Assembly (NCBI RefSeq): GCF_026130545.1
Contig: NZ_JAMOIM010000011.1
Span: forward strand, 144,317 to 208,316
Source: Lichenifustis flavocetrariae
GTDB lineage: Bacteria > Pseudomonadota > Alphaproteobacteria > Rhizobiales > Beijerinckiaceae
Reading direction: 5' to 3'
Length of the DNA stretch: 64,000 nucleotides
The notes under the pieces are model-generated. The model did no database searches. It was not told the origin of the DNA and saw nothing but the letters and a program-made list of their open reading frames with translations. Position numbers and translations under genes: made by a program. This document shows, piece by piece, positions 23,920 through 31,991 of the stretch (position 1 is its first letter; every line of letters begins with the position of its first letter).

Positions 23920-24163
23920 GGCAGCTGATCTCCCTTATTTACGACCCTTCGTGAAGCGACACCGTAACATTGCGCATTATCCAGCGGTGTTGTGCCCCAA
24001 TATAGTCGAATACAGTGCTGAGTTTGAAGCCGCGGTTGGAACTGAGGTTAATCGCATGACGTCGGACTCGGCAGCTGCTGTGGCGCTGCGCGATTATCTT
24101 GCCCTTCGTGATCGTCTGCGAGATTGTCGGGTGCGAGTGCTCACGGCAGTACCAACTCGTTAG
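23831..24163 (+). CDS. Small secreted protein, cassette A gene 4
   Basis: A 110-residue frame with a convincing signal peptide (MTRKAWVLSKSLGLVLSMSYSIGFATAPTEA, cleavage near residue 33) and a short helical mature part with two cysteines (AVLCPNIVEY... and RDCRVRV) that could form a disulfide. The proposed ATG at 23831 lies inside the end of gene 3, so signal-peptide codons double as gene 3 codons. A later start would lose the signal. This is plausible as a small periplasmic partner or immunity protein of the cassette, which is inference. Confidence 0.5.
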   Translation: MTRKAWVLSKSLGLVLSMSYSIGFATAPTEAADLPYLRPFVKRHRNIAHYPAVLCPNIVEYSAEFEAAVGTEVNRMTSDSAAAVALRDYLALRDRLRDCRVRVLTAVPTR

Positions 24164-24212
24164 ACAACGGGAGTTGATGCGATCTCCGCCGCGGCACATA
24201 GGAGAGTGAAAA

Positions 24213-26063
24213 ATGAGTTGGATGCGAGGCAACTGCCAATTGTCAGCCGGGGTGCTGTCTGTATGTACGGTCTTGATCGGCACTCGTTCTTTTGCCGGGG
24301 ACCAAACTCCGTTCAATGCCGATGCGATTGCGCAAATCCAATCGGCGCAAGTTGAGAAGAACTCACGAACGCCTATCGAAATGAAGATGTCGTCTGATTT
24401 GCTGATCTTAAGTAGACCAGAGTCTTCTTCGGTAGCAAACAGAGCAGCACTCGCTCATCAGGTGATTACCGGGGTCGATGGCCGCATATCAGTTAACGTA
24501 TTCGGTGTCGTGAGCGATAAGCTCAAGCAGGAGATTACCGATCTTGGTGGGACCGTCAAATCTAGCGTATCAGAGCGTAACATTCTCAACGTGGAGATCC
24601 CGTCGAGTTCTATCAAGGAGTTGGCTGCTAAACCTGAGGTGACATACCTTCGTCCTAGTCCGCAGGGGACAGTGGAGGCCATCGGGACGGGTGAATCAGA
24701 TGTTGCCGGTGAAGTCGCGCACGACGCCGCTGCGGCGCGTGCCAAGTTTGGGGTGAATGGGACAGGTGTTTCAGTTTGTGTGTTGTCGGATAGTGTCGAC
24801 CATTTAGGGGAAGCTCAGGACGCTGGTGCAGTCGGTGACGTTCAAATACTGCCTGGTCAACAAGGTCACGGAAAGGGTGAAGGGACAGCGATGCTGGAAA
24901 TTCTCCATAGAATCGCGCCCGGTGCGATGCTAAAATTCGCGACTGGTCTCGAGAGTGATGTCGGAATGGCCGCCAACATCAAGCAATTCACGGCAAGCGG
25001 ATGCCGCATCATTGTCGATGACATTCTATATTTTGACGAGTCGCCGTTTCAAGACGGGCTAATCGCGCAGGCGGTTGATGAAGCGTCGCAGGCGGGTGTC
25101 CTCTACTTCAGTGCTGCTGCAAACAATGGCAATGTGCAACATCATACCGCTGGTACGTGGCAGGGAGATTTCCTAGATGGGGGACCGGTGAACGACAGCG
25201 CTGGGAAAGAAATTGGGCGTTATGTCAGTTTTGCCGCGCCGGGAGAACAACAGCAAGCCACCGGCAATCTTGTGTCGAAAAACCCTATGACCGGCAGGTC
25301 AGAATCAACCGCGGACTTATTTTGGAACGACCCTCTTGGTCATTCGTCCAATGAATATGACCTGTATGCGGTAAATTCGGACGGATCGATTGCACATTCA
25401 TCCAATTCGCCGAGTATCGGGGCCAGCGATCCTTATCAGACCGTTCCGATTAGCGCAGGGCAAAGGCTTGTAGTGGTAAAGATGTCGAAAGCGGCTCCGC
25501 GATACTTGTACTTGGACACGAACAGACTAGCGCTCCAGGTTGCGACATCGGGTGCGGTAAGGGGGCATAACGCCGCTGACGGGGAAAATGCGTTTTCTGT
25601 TGGTGCTGTCAACGTGTCCTCTCCCCCGGGTGTGTTCGCGGCGGGCGGTAACCTCGCTGTCGCCGGCTACAGTTCCGACGGGCCGCGACACCTATACTAC
25701 GAGGTGGACGGATCGTTCATCACGCCTGCCGATCTCACTCGGACGGGGGGGCGGATTGTCAAGAAGCCGGATTTCTGCGCGGCTGACGGCGTGGACACCG
25801 GGGTGCCCGGGTTCAGTCATTTTACAGGAACGAGTGCAGCCGCACCGCATGCCGCTGCAATTGCTGCACTTCTAATGAGTTTCAATTCGCATTTGACCGG
25901 TAAGCAGATCAGGGGCGCTTTAACTTCCACTGCAATACCGATCGGCGGACCAAATCCGGATGTGGCTTCGGGTGCCGGAATTCTGATGCCAACGGCTGCG
26001 CTCGGGTCTATTGCTACCGCTGGGGCGGCAATGAGTTCTGATGATCCGGTACAACGCAAATGA
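24213..26063 (+). CDS. Secreted subtilase (S8 family), cassette A gene 5
   Basis: A 616-residue exported serine peptidase. AGGAG precedes ATG 24213 and the N-terminus (GVLSVCTVLIGTRSFAG) is a signal peptide. Residues about 30-165 look like a propeptide. The catalytic Asp is in VCVLSDSVDHLG (about 193). Where most subtilases have His-Gly-Thr, this protein has GEGTAMLEILHRIAPGA, with Glu at about 223; this Glu variant is known in a bacterial S8 subgroup and recalls the sedolisin triad. The oxyanion region is YFSAAANNGN (about 297) and the nucleophile is in FTGTSAAAPHAAA (about 541). A beta-domain insert lies at about 345-450. It closes an operon of secreted proteins and may process them. Confidence 0.85.
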   Translation: MSWMRGNCQLSAGVLSVCTVLIGTRSFAGDQTPFNADAIAQIQSAQVEKNSRTPIEMKMSSDLLILSRPESSSVANRAALAHQVITGVDGRISVNVFGVVSDKLKQEITDLGGTVKSSVSERNILNVEIPSSSIKELAAKPEVTYLRPSPQGTVEAIGTGESDVAGEVAHDAAAARAKFGVNGTGVSVCVLSDSVDHLGEAQDAGAVGDVQILPGQQGHGKGEGTAMLEILHRIAPGAMLKFATGLESDVGMAANIKQFTASGCRIIVDDILYFDESPFQDGLIAQAVDEASQAGVLYFSAAANNGNVQHHTAGTWQGDFLDGGPVNDSAGKEIGRYVSFAAPGEQQQATGNLVSKNPMTGRSESTADLFWNDPLGHSSNEYDLYAVNSDGSIAHSSNSPSIGASDPYQTVPISAGQRLVVVKMSKAAPRYLYLDTNRLALQVATSGAVRGHNAADGENAFSVGAVNVSSPPGVFAAGGNLAVAGYSSDGPRHLYYEVDGSFITPADLTRTGGRIVKKPDFCAADGVDTGVPGFSHFTGTSAAAPHAAAIAALLMSFNSHLTGKQIRGALTSTAIPIGGPNPDVASGAGILMPTAALGSIATAGAAMSSDDPVQRK

Positions 26064-26071
26064 GTCGTCGA

Positions 26072-26605
26072 TTAAAATTGCGGGTGGGGCTGCCGGGAAA
26101 GCGCTTGCAGCTCGGCTTCCACGCTGGCAAACGGCTTCGTGGTTTCCAGCCAGTGCTTGTACTCGACGTAGAGGTGCTTGATCGGCACATCCCGTCCCTT
26201 TCGGCTCAATAGGAAATGCTGCATGCGCAGGTCGCTTCTCGGCTGATACAGGCGATCCCGGCGGACCTCCTTGCGCCAGAAGTCTTAGTCGAAACCACTC
26301 CAGTATTTCTGGGAGATGACCTCGGCGACGAGCTTCTCCCTCGAAGCGCGAAAGAAGATGTAGTTCCTCAGGAGGTCGGCTGGGAGCAGAGGCTCGCTAC
26401 GCGCATTCAGGGTCTCGCGGATGACCTGCGGGTCATCGTCCTTCTGCAGGTCGATGACGACTGCCGTTAGGGCATTGCGAAGAGCCTGGCAGCACTCGTC
26501 GGTACGCGTCGAGAGCGGGAATGAGGTGGCCGTCGGCTCCCGGCCTTCCTTGCCCAGGAAGAAGGCCTCCAGCCGGGCGAAAAAGAACAGGTAGGCCTCA
26601 CTCAT
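26072..26605 (-). pseudogene. Remnant of a DUF262 (GmrSD-type) gene with an internal stop
   Basis: The minus strand encodes the C-terminal part of a DUF262-family protein, the fold of GmrSD-type restriction of modified DNA. Recognisable pieces are SEAYLFFFARLEAFFLG, LLPADLLRNYIFFRASREKL and KYWSGFD. Translation then meets a TAA (26285-26287), and continues in the same frame with DFWRKEVRRDRLYQPRSDLR, the block normally following it, down to the TAA at 26072. So the break is one nonsense codon. No N-terminal catalytic part of the family is present upstream, and 26606-26886 holds no supported gene. It is a dead fragment of a defence gene left in the cassette. Confidence 0.75.
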
Positions 26606-26886
26606 GCGCGGCCGCGGATCGGGCTTTCTCGCGGCAATCCCATCGCCACTCACTTTCACATATGCCGCCTGCGGGAACATGGTCGAAGCCGCACCAGCGC
26701 CCCATTTGGGATCATTCGAGCGCATGCGCCCGGCCCAAGTGGCCCCTCTCCTATGAACTGCACTGCTCTGGCGCCTCTGCAGGTTGTTCGGCGCTCCGCC
26801 CGAATCGCCGCGTCGCGTTGTCGAGCCCTTTTGTCCAAAGCGGCCAGCCCGTTCGCGGCCAAGCGCAGTCAATCTCAACTATCTAG

Positions 26887-28550
26887 CCTGAATAATTCAC
26901 GCCAGGGCTGGCGGATGTAGCTTAAAGCACTGACGTGATTTAGGATTCGGTTGTCTAAGCCGATCCCATGTCATTTCAGGAAGCTACACCCGCCATGGAT
27001 GATCCTACGTTACCGCTGCCTGGCCTGTCACCTCTTGGGCGGACGTCGATCGTGGCGCGGTTCGATGGCGGATCGTTGTCGTCGGATTCTGGCGTTCTTG
27101 TGCTGCGGGAAGTCGAGAAACGTCTCGGCGTGGCGGATCGGTTGGCCGGATGCCTCGACGATCCTCGCAACCCCGATCTCATCGTGCACGGCCTCGCCGA
27201 CATGATCCGTTTCCGCATGTTGATGATCGCGGCGGGCTATGAGGATGCCAACGACGCAGCGGCCCTGCGCCACGATCCGGTGTTCAAGATGGCGCAGGGC
27301 ACGCTGCCGTCCGGACGCGACCTCGCCTCTCAGCCGACGCTCTCGCGGGTGGAAAATCTTCCAGACCCACGCGCCTTGCTGCGCATGGGGCGAGCCATGG
27401 TGGATCTTTACTGCGCGTCGTTCGCAAAGGTGCCGAAGCGGATTGTGCTCGACTTCGACGACACGTTCGATGCCGTTCACGGCGGCCAGCAGCTTCGGCT
27501 GTTTAACGGACACCACGACAACTATGGGTTCCAGCTCATCGTCGTGTTCGACGGGGACGGCCGTTTCGTCGCCGCCGTCCTGCGTCCGGCCAAACGGCCG
27601 AGCGGCGTCGAAATTCGGGCCCACCTGCGTCGCCTCCTGCGCGCCATCAGGACCAACTGGCCGAAGACGGACATTCTGATCCGCGCCGACAGCCATTATT
27701 GCGGCCCCCTCGTCATCGACTGGTGCCGGGCGAACGGCGTCGACTTCATCTTCGGGGTGGCGCCAAGCTCCACCTTGCGGAAACACATTGAAACGCTGGA
27801 AGCCAGCACGGCCGAGCGGTTCAACGCCGCGCCTGGCAAAGGCAAGGTGCGGCGCTTCAAGGAGTTCCACGATGGAGCAGGGAGTTGGAGCCGCGTCGAG
27901 CGCATCATCGCGCGGGTCGAGGCGGGCGATCAAGGAACCGACACGCGGTTCATCGTCACCAATCTGTCCGGTGGCAAACCGAAAGTGCTCTATCAGGACG
28001 TCTACTGTCGGCGCGGTTGCGCCGAGAACCACATCAAATCCTGGAAAACGCATCTGGCCGCCGACCGCACCTCCTGCACCAAGGCGACCGCCAACCAGTT
28101 CCGCCTCTTCCTTCACGCCGGAGCCTATTGGCTCATGTGGGGCGGAGAGAGCAAGGGCCCCTGTCCGGCGAAGCCGGAGAGGGTTGCGAACGCAGGGCTG
28201 CGCGTGTCCATGCCGAAACGATCGATCTGGCGCGTCGCACAATTCGACACGCTGCGCCTGCGCCTGATCAAGATCGCGGCTCGTGTGGTCGAAATGAAGA
28301 CGCAGGTGCGGCTGCATCTGCCCACGACATCTCCGGCACAGACGATCCTACGCGTCGTCCTCGGCCGCATCCCACGCCTCGCGACGTGACAGACGGGGCG
28401 CTTAAGCCCCTCCTTTGCCCACCCCGCAACCCCGAACCTCGACACAACCCGCCCGGCCAGCCCCCCATCGTCAGGGGACGGAAAGCCGTGTTCCGCAAGC
28501 CCAGATCACCGCCGCAAGCCGGCAAAATCGCCAAGCATGAATAGTTCAGG
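26887..28550 (+). mobile_element. IS1380-family insertion sequence
   Basis: A complete 1664-base element. The left end begins CCTGAATAATTCACGC and the right end, read inward, is CCTGAACTATTCATGC (13 of 16 identical). CTAG occurs directly outside both ends (26883-26886 and 28551-28554), the 4-base target duplication expected for this family. It carries one transposase gene in the same direction as the phage late operon. Confidence 0.92.
26968..28389 (+). CDS. IS1380-family transposase
   Basis: DDE-type transposase of 473 residues from ATG 26968; an ATG at 26995 (MDDPTLPLPG) is an alternative. Family signatures: an N-terminal LSSDSGVLVLREVEKRLG (about 35-52), SQPTLSRVENLP, then VLDFDDTFDAVHGGQQLRLFNGHHDNYGF with the first catalytic Asp (about 155-185), ILIRADSHYCGPLVIDWCRANGVDFIFG with the second (about 235-262), and RRGCAENHIKSWKTHLAADRTSCTKATANQFRLFLHAGAYWL with the Glu (about 350-390). 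The frame is intact, so the element may be active. Confidence 0.95.
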   Translation: MSFQEATPAMDDPTLPLPGLSPLGRTSIVARFDGGSLSSDSGVLVLREVEKRLGVADRLAGCLDDPRNPDLIVHGLADMIRFRMLMIAAGYEDANDAAALRHDPVFKMAQGTLPSGRDLASQPTLSRVENLPDPRALLRMGRAMVDLYCASFAKVPKRIVLDFDDTFDAVHGGQQLRLFNGHHDNYGFQLIVVFDGDGRFVAAVLRPAKRPSGVEIRAHLRRLLRAIRTNWPKTDILIRADSHYCGPLVIDWCRANGVDFIFGVAPSSTLRKHIETLEASTAERFNAAPGKGKVRRFKEFHDGAGSWSRVERIIARVEAGDQGTDTRFIVTNLSGGKPKVLYQDVYCRRGCAENHIKSWKTHLAADRTSCTKATANQFRLFLHAGAYWLMWGGESKGPCPAKPERVANAGLRVSMPKRSIWRVAQFDTLRLRLIKIAARVVEMKTQVRLHLPTTSPAQTILRVVLGRIPRLAT

Positions 28551-28567
28551 CTAGGGCAAAGGTCTAA

Positions 28568-29463
28568 GGACCTATCCCGATAGGTTGTGTTTCCTATATA
28601 GGGTGAATGATTGAGACCTCATCGACGTTACCCTCTCGTTCGGCTTGGCACGATGACGGGTGGCGGTTGCCGGATTGGCTCTGGGATCAGATGGCGCCGT
28701 TGCTGCCGCCTCGGCCGGCCCATCCTCTTGGCTGCCACCGGTCGCGCGTTACGGATCGCTCCGCTATGGACGCCATCTTCTTCGTGCTGCGAACCGGGTG
28801 CCAGTGGAATGCCTTGAACGACACGGGGATCTGCTCGTCGTCGTCGGCACATAGGCGGTTTCAGGAGTGGGGCGATGCGGGAGTTTTCGAGGCCTTCTGG
28901 CAGGAGGGTCTGTTGGCCTACGATGCCGTGAAGGGCATCGACTGGACTTGGCTGTCGTTGGACGGTGCGATGGTGAAAGCGCCCCTCGGTGGGGGAAAAA
29001 ACCGGCCCCAATCCGACCGACAGAGGCAAGAAAGGCGTGAAACGATCGGTGCTTACCGACGCGCGGGGGACACCGATCAGCATGGTCATCGCGGGCGCCA
29101 ATCGAAACGACCACCTGCTCATGCATGACACGTTGGATGGTCTTGCCGTCGCGCGGCCGAAGCCAACTCCTCGCCGCAAACAACACCTGTGCCTGGACAA
29201 GGGCTACGACTATGCCGAGCCCCGCCGACTGGCCGCCGACTTCGGCTTCACCTTGCATCTGCGAACGCGCGGCGAAGAGGTCCAGGCCAAACGCCACCCG
29301 AAAGGAAAGGCAAGGCGTTGGGTCGTCGAGGCGGCTCATTCCTGCACAAATCGCTTTCGAGCCCTTCTGATCCGCTGGAACAAAAAGCCCCAAAACTATC
29401 TCGCCTTGATCCACTTCGCTTGCGGCATCATCGCATGGAGACAGTGCCTACCGGGATAGGTCC
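28568..29463 (+). mobile_element. IS5-family insertion sequence (IS427-like group)
   Basis: An 896-base element 17 bases after the IS1380 copy. Its left end is GGACCTATCCCGATAGG and its right end, read inward, is GGACCTATCCCGGTAGG, one mismatch in 17. TAA flanks both ends (28565-28567 and 29464-29466), a 3-base duplication of the TNA type. The two frames inside belong to one transposase. Confidence 0.9.
28607..29459 (+). CDS. IS5-family transposase in two frames
   Basis: The first frame starts at 28607 (MIETSSTLPSRSAWHDDGWRLPD) and has the N-terminal DUF4096-type domain LWDQMAPLLPPRPAHP...DAIFFVLRTGCQWNALN and the first Asp region WTWLSLDGAMVKAPLGG. The second frame, from near 28992 to 29459, continues with EKTGPNPTDRGKKGVKRSVLTD, then LCLDKGYDYAEPRR and RRWVVEAAHSCTNRFRALLIRW with the remaining catalytic residues. 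They join at GGTGGGGGAAAAAACC: dropping one G gives a continuous LGGEKTGPNPTD. So expression needs a +1-type shift, or this copy carries a one-base insertion. Confidence 0.85.
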
Positions 29464-29600
29464 TAAGCGGCGGCATGATATTCTGCGGCAGCGCTCGGGA
29501 CCTCGCGCATTTGTCCGCTTCGCCGCGATGACTCTTGCTGCTTGGCGCCTGAACTCCTGGGCAACAAAATTCATCCGCCTTGTCCGGGAAAGGGTTGTTC

Positions 29601-30011
29601 ATGGCGAGCCAGGCCGTCTTCGACGCCGTGATGGCGCGGCTCGAAGCCAATTGGGATCAGACGCCGATCACCGACGCCAACGGCGGTGGATGTGTGCCGG
29701 CCCGCAACACGCCGTTTCTCTCGGTCGAGTTTCCGATCGCCAACGAAGAACAGCTCACGGTCGGGTCGCCCCGCCACAACGTGTTCCGCGAGGAAGGCGC
29801 CTTCCGGATCGTGCTGTCGGTGCCGATCGGGCACCGGCTCACGCCTTTCAACGCCTGGGTCGACGCGCTCCGCAGCGTGTTTCGCGGCCAGACCTTCGCC
29901 GGCGTCACGACCTGGGGCGCCGCGCCCTCGATCACGAACGCCCGCTCAGTGAACGGCGCCTATTACGAGCTCAGCTTTTCGGTCCCGTACCGCTTCGACT
30001 TCCTGGCCTGA
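29601..30011 (+). CDS. Tail terminator protein
   Basis: A 136-residue protein from ATG 29601 of the DUF4128/tail-terminator kind: ASQAVFDAVMARLEANWDQTPITDANG, then beta strands FLSVEFPIANEEQLTVGSPRHNVFREEGAFRIVLSVPIG and a helix HRLTPFNAWVDALRSVFRGQTFAGV. It caps the tail tube and is expected after the neck protein and before the tube protein. Here the neck gene ends at 19722, so a 9.9-kb block separates the pair. The 134 bases after the IS5 element hold no gene. Confidence 0.78.
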   Translation: MASQAVFDAVMARLEANWDQTPITDANGGGCVPARNTPFLSVEFPIANEEQLTVGSPRHNVFREEGAFRIVLSVPIGHRLTPFNAWVDALRSVFRGQTFAGVTTWGAAPSITNARSVNGAYYELSFSVPYRFDFLA

Positions 30012-30032
30012 CCTGCAACCTCCGGAGCTCAC

Positions 30033-30962
30033 ATGACGATCTCTTCCGTCTCGAAATCGCGCGTGGCACGGGTGCTGGAGACCACCTTCGGCACGACGCC
30101 GGCGACGCCGACCTTCCTCGAATTCCGCCGCACGAGCGGCAATCTGCGGACCAAGAAGACCACGGTCGTGTCCGACGAAATCCATCTCGACCGCAACGTG
30201 CGCGACGAGTACATGACTGCCCAGGACGTCGACGGCTCCTATGCGTTCGAGCTCGCCCATGGGAGCTTCGACGACATCCTCGCGGCGGCCCTGTTCGGCA
30301 CTTGGACGTCGAACGTGCTGACCAACGGCACGACGAGCCAGAGCTTCACCTTCGAGGAAACGGTCGACACCGGCGGCGGCACCTCGGCCTATTCCCGCTA
30401 TGACGGCGTGATGGTGTCGTCGCTGTCGCTCGCGATCGCCTCGCGGTCTTCAGTCAAGGGCACGCTCACCCTCATGGGGCAACAGGAAAGCCTCGACACG
30501 GCGATCGTCACGGGCGCGACCTACACGGCCGCGTCGACGACGCCGATCATGACCGCCAACCAGGTCGCAAACCTCGCAATCGCGGGTATCTCGCCGACGC
30601 CCAAAATCAAGAACCTCACGGTCAACGTCGCCAACAACCTACGCATCCGCGACACGGTCGGCTCGCTCTTCACGCAAGATTTCGGCATCGGTCCATGCGA
30701 CGTCACCGGCACGCTCGACGCCTATTTCGAGAGCAACGCCCTCTATCAACAGGTGCTCAACCACGGCGGCGGCGCGCTCTCGGCGACGATCGGCGGCGTC
30801 GCCAACCAGAAATACACGCTGGCGCTGCCGAACCTGCGGTTCCTCGACGGCGCCAAGACGCTGTCGGGCAAGAACGACGACGTTATGGTGTCGATCCCGT
30901 TCCGCGGCCTGCTGGACACTGGCACGGGCGCCTCGATCTCGATCACGAGGGCGGTCGCGTGA
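30033..30962 (+). CDS. Major tail tube protein
   Basis: A 309-residue tail protein with CTCCGGAGC upstream of its ATG. It is Thr/Ser/Gly-rich and beta in character, with a repeated layout: an N-terminal ARVLETTFGTTPATPTFLEFRRTSGNLRTKKTTVVSDEI and later YDGVMVSSLSLAIASRSSVKGTLTLMGQQES, a pattern of two tube-like domains seen in siphophage tube proteins of this class. The C-terminus LPNLRFLDGAKTLSGKNDDVMVSIPFRGLLD is typical. A siphovirus-type long tail is implied by this and the tape measure. Confidence 0.85.
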   Translation: MTISSVSKSRVARVLETTFGTTPATPTFLEFRRTSGNLRTKKTTVVSDEIHLDRNVRDEYMTAQDVDGSYAFELAHGSFDDILAAALFGTWTSNVLTNGTTSQSFTFEETVDTGGGTSAYSRYDGVMVSSLSLAIASRSSVKGTLTLMGQQESLDTAIVTGATYTAASTTPIMTANQVANLAIAGISPTPKIKNLTVNVANNLRIRDTVGSLFTQDFGIGPCDVTGTLDAYFESNALYQQVLNHGGGALSATIGGVANQKYTLALPNLRFLDGAKTLSGKNDDVMVSIPFRGLLDTGTGASISITRAVA

Positions 30963-31174
30963 GGGTCCGCATCCGCGAGGATTTCACGGGCTTTCCGGAC
31001 GGCACCGACGGCAGCAAGACCCACTATCGCGCGGGTCAGACGCTCGACCTCGACGAGGACTTCGCCAAGCTAATCAACCAGAAAGGGCACGCCGTTCCTC
31101 ATGGCGTGCCCCAAAGTGCGGAAAATGGATCAATGAACAAAAACGACGATCAAGAGAAAAATGATTCAACCTGA
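30959..31174 (+). CDS. Small tail-region protein
   Basis: A 71-residue protein from GTG 30959, overlapping the tube gene's stop (GTGA). MRVRIREDFTGFPDGTDGSKTHYRAGQTLDLDEDFAKLINQKGHA resembles small phage proteins placed between tube and chaperone genes. The last 20 residues (Asn/Lys/Asp-rich) overlap the minus-strand gene at 31150 and may be an extension acquired when that gene was inserted. Function unknown. Confidence 0.62.
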   Translation: MRVRIREDFTGFPDGTDGSKTHYRAGQTLDLDEDFAKLINQKGHAVPHGVPQSAENGSMNKNDDQEKNDST

Positions 31175-31443
31175 GCAAAACCGTCGTCTGCCAACCAAAC
31201 GTCCGTCTTCTCCTGGTTAGTTTCAAGAATACCGTTTGAGATCAGCTCTTCCACACCGTCCAAAACGTCGTTCGAGCGAAATCCTGCTGTGCCCGATCCT
31301 TGCCACACCTGTTTGGCGGACACCTTCTGGCCAGGTCGAAGGTTCGGTCGAACCACCCCGAGGGTGCGCAGGGCGTCTTTCGCCTTCCAAGACAGATCGG
31401 CCGGATCGTCCGTCTGGTCTTCGGTTTCATTTGTCGAGGTCAT
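31150..31443 (-). CDS. Small minus-strand cargo gene, winged-helix-like protein
   Basis: The only minus-strand gene inside the late tail operon. AAGGAAG stands 5 bases before the ATG at 31443; 97 residues. The acidic N-terminus (TSTNETEDQTDDPADLS) is followed by WKAKDALRTLGVVRPNLRPGQKVSAKQVWQGSGTAGFRSNDVLDGVEELISNGILETNQEKTDVWLADDGFAQVESFF, whose helices and terminal strand-turn-strand look like a winged helix. Opposite strand, lower GC and its own ribosome-binding site fit an independently expressed lysogenic cargo gene. Function unknown; a transcription regulator is possible. Confidence 0.65.
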   Translation of the reverse strand: MTSTNETEDQTDDPADLSWKAKDALRTLGVVRPNLRPGQKVSAKQVWQGSGTAGFRSNDVLDGVEELISNGILETNQEKTDVWLADDGFAQVESFFS

Positions 31444-31580
31444 GTAGCTTCCTTTTTTCGAGTGTCGAACCACGAGGTTCGGGTGTCGCGTCGCACAGGT
31501 CGACGTGCATCCTCTCTAAATATGGGAGCCCTGATCGCAGAATTTCAACACCGACGCGCTCGGCGCCAAAGGGGATTTCG

Positions 31581-31991
31581 ATGCAATTCAGAGATCTAAA
31601 AATTGACAGCGCGGCGATTGAGCAAGGGCAGTGGCGCCCGGCCGTCGGCTTGCCGGGGATCGAATTCAAGGTGCGCGGCGCCGACAACCTCGACTGGCGT
31701 CGGCTCAACGCGAAGCTGCTCTCCGAACTGCCGCGCGAAAAGCAGCTCGCGCCGACGCTCGACCCGGCCGACGAGGACGTCATCACGGGCATGCTTCTGC
31801 ACAACACGGTGCTGCTCGACTGGCGCGGCTTCAAGAACGACGCCGGCGCGTCCGAACCCTACGATGCGGCCGCGGCCGAGCGGATGCTCACCGATCCGAA
31901 CTTCAAGCGGTTCCGCAACTCGGTTCTGGCGACGGCCCGCATCTTCGCCAACGAAACCACGGCCGAGCGCGAGGGTTCGGCAAAAAACTGA
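31581..31991 (+). CDS. Tail assembly chaperone (lambda gpG analogue)
   Basis: A 136-residue protein from ATG 31581 (MQFRDLKIDSAAIEQGQWRPAVGLPGIEFKVRGADNLDWRRLNAKLLSELP). It holds the tape-measure protein in solution during tail assembly. It ends just after the slippery A AAA AAC at 31982-31988, and a -1 shift there extends it into the downstream frame to give a gpGT-like protein. Position between tube and tape measure is diagnostic. Confidence 0.87.
   Translation: MQFRDLKIDSAAIEQGQWRPAVGLPGIEFKVRGADNLDWRRLNAKLLSELPREKQLAPTLDPADEDVITGMLLHNTVLLDWRGFKNDAGASEPYDAAAAERMLTDPNFKRFRNSVLATARIFANETTAEREGSAKN
31982..31988 (+). promoter_or_regulatory. -1 ribosomal frameshift site A AAA AAC
   Basis: The heptamer A-AAA-AAC is in the right phase (codons GCA AAA AAC TGA) immediately before the stop of the chaperone gene. 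Slipping back one base reads CTG ATC GGC onward in an open frame that reaches 32326. The same arrangement makes gpG and gpGT in lambda-like tails. Confidence 0.85.
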
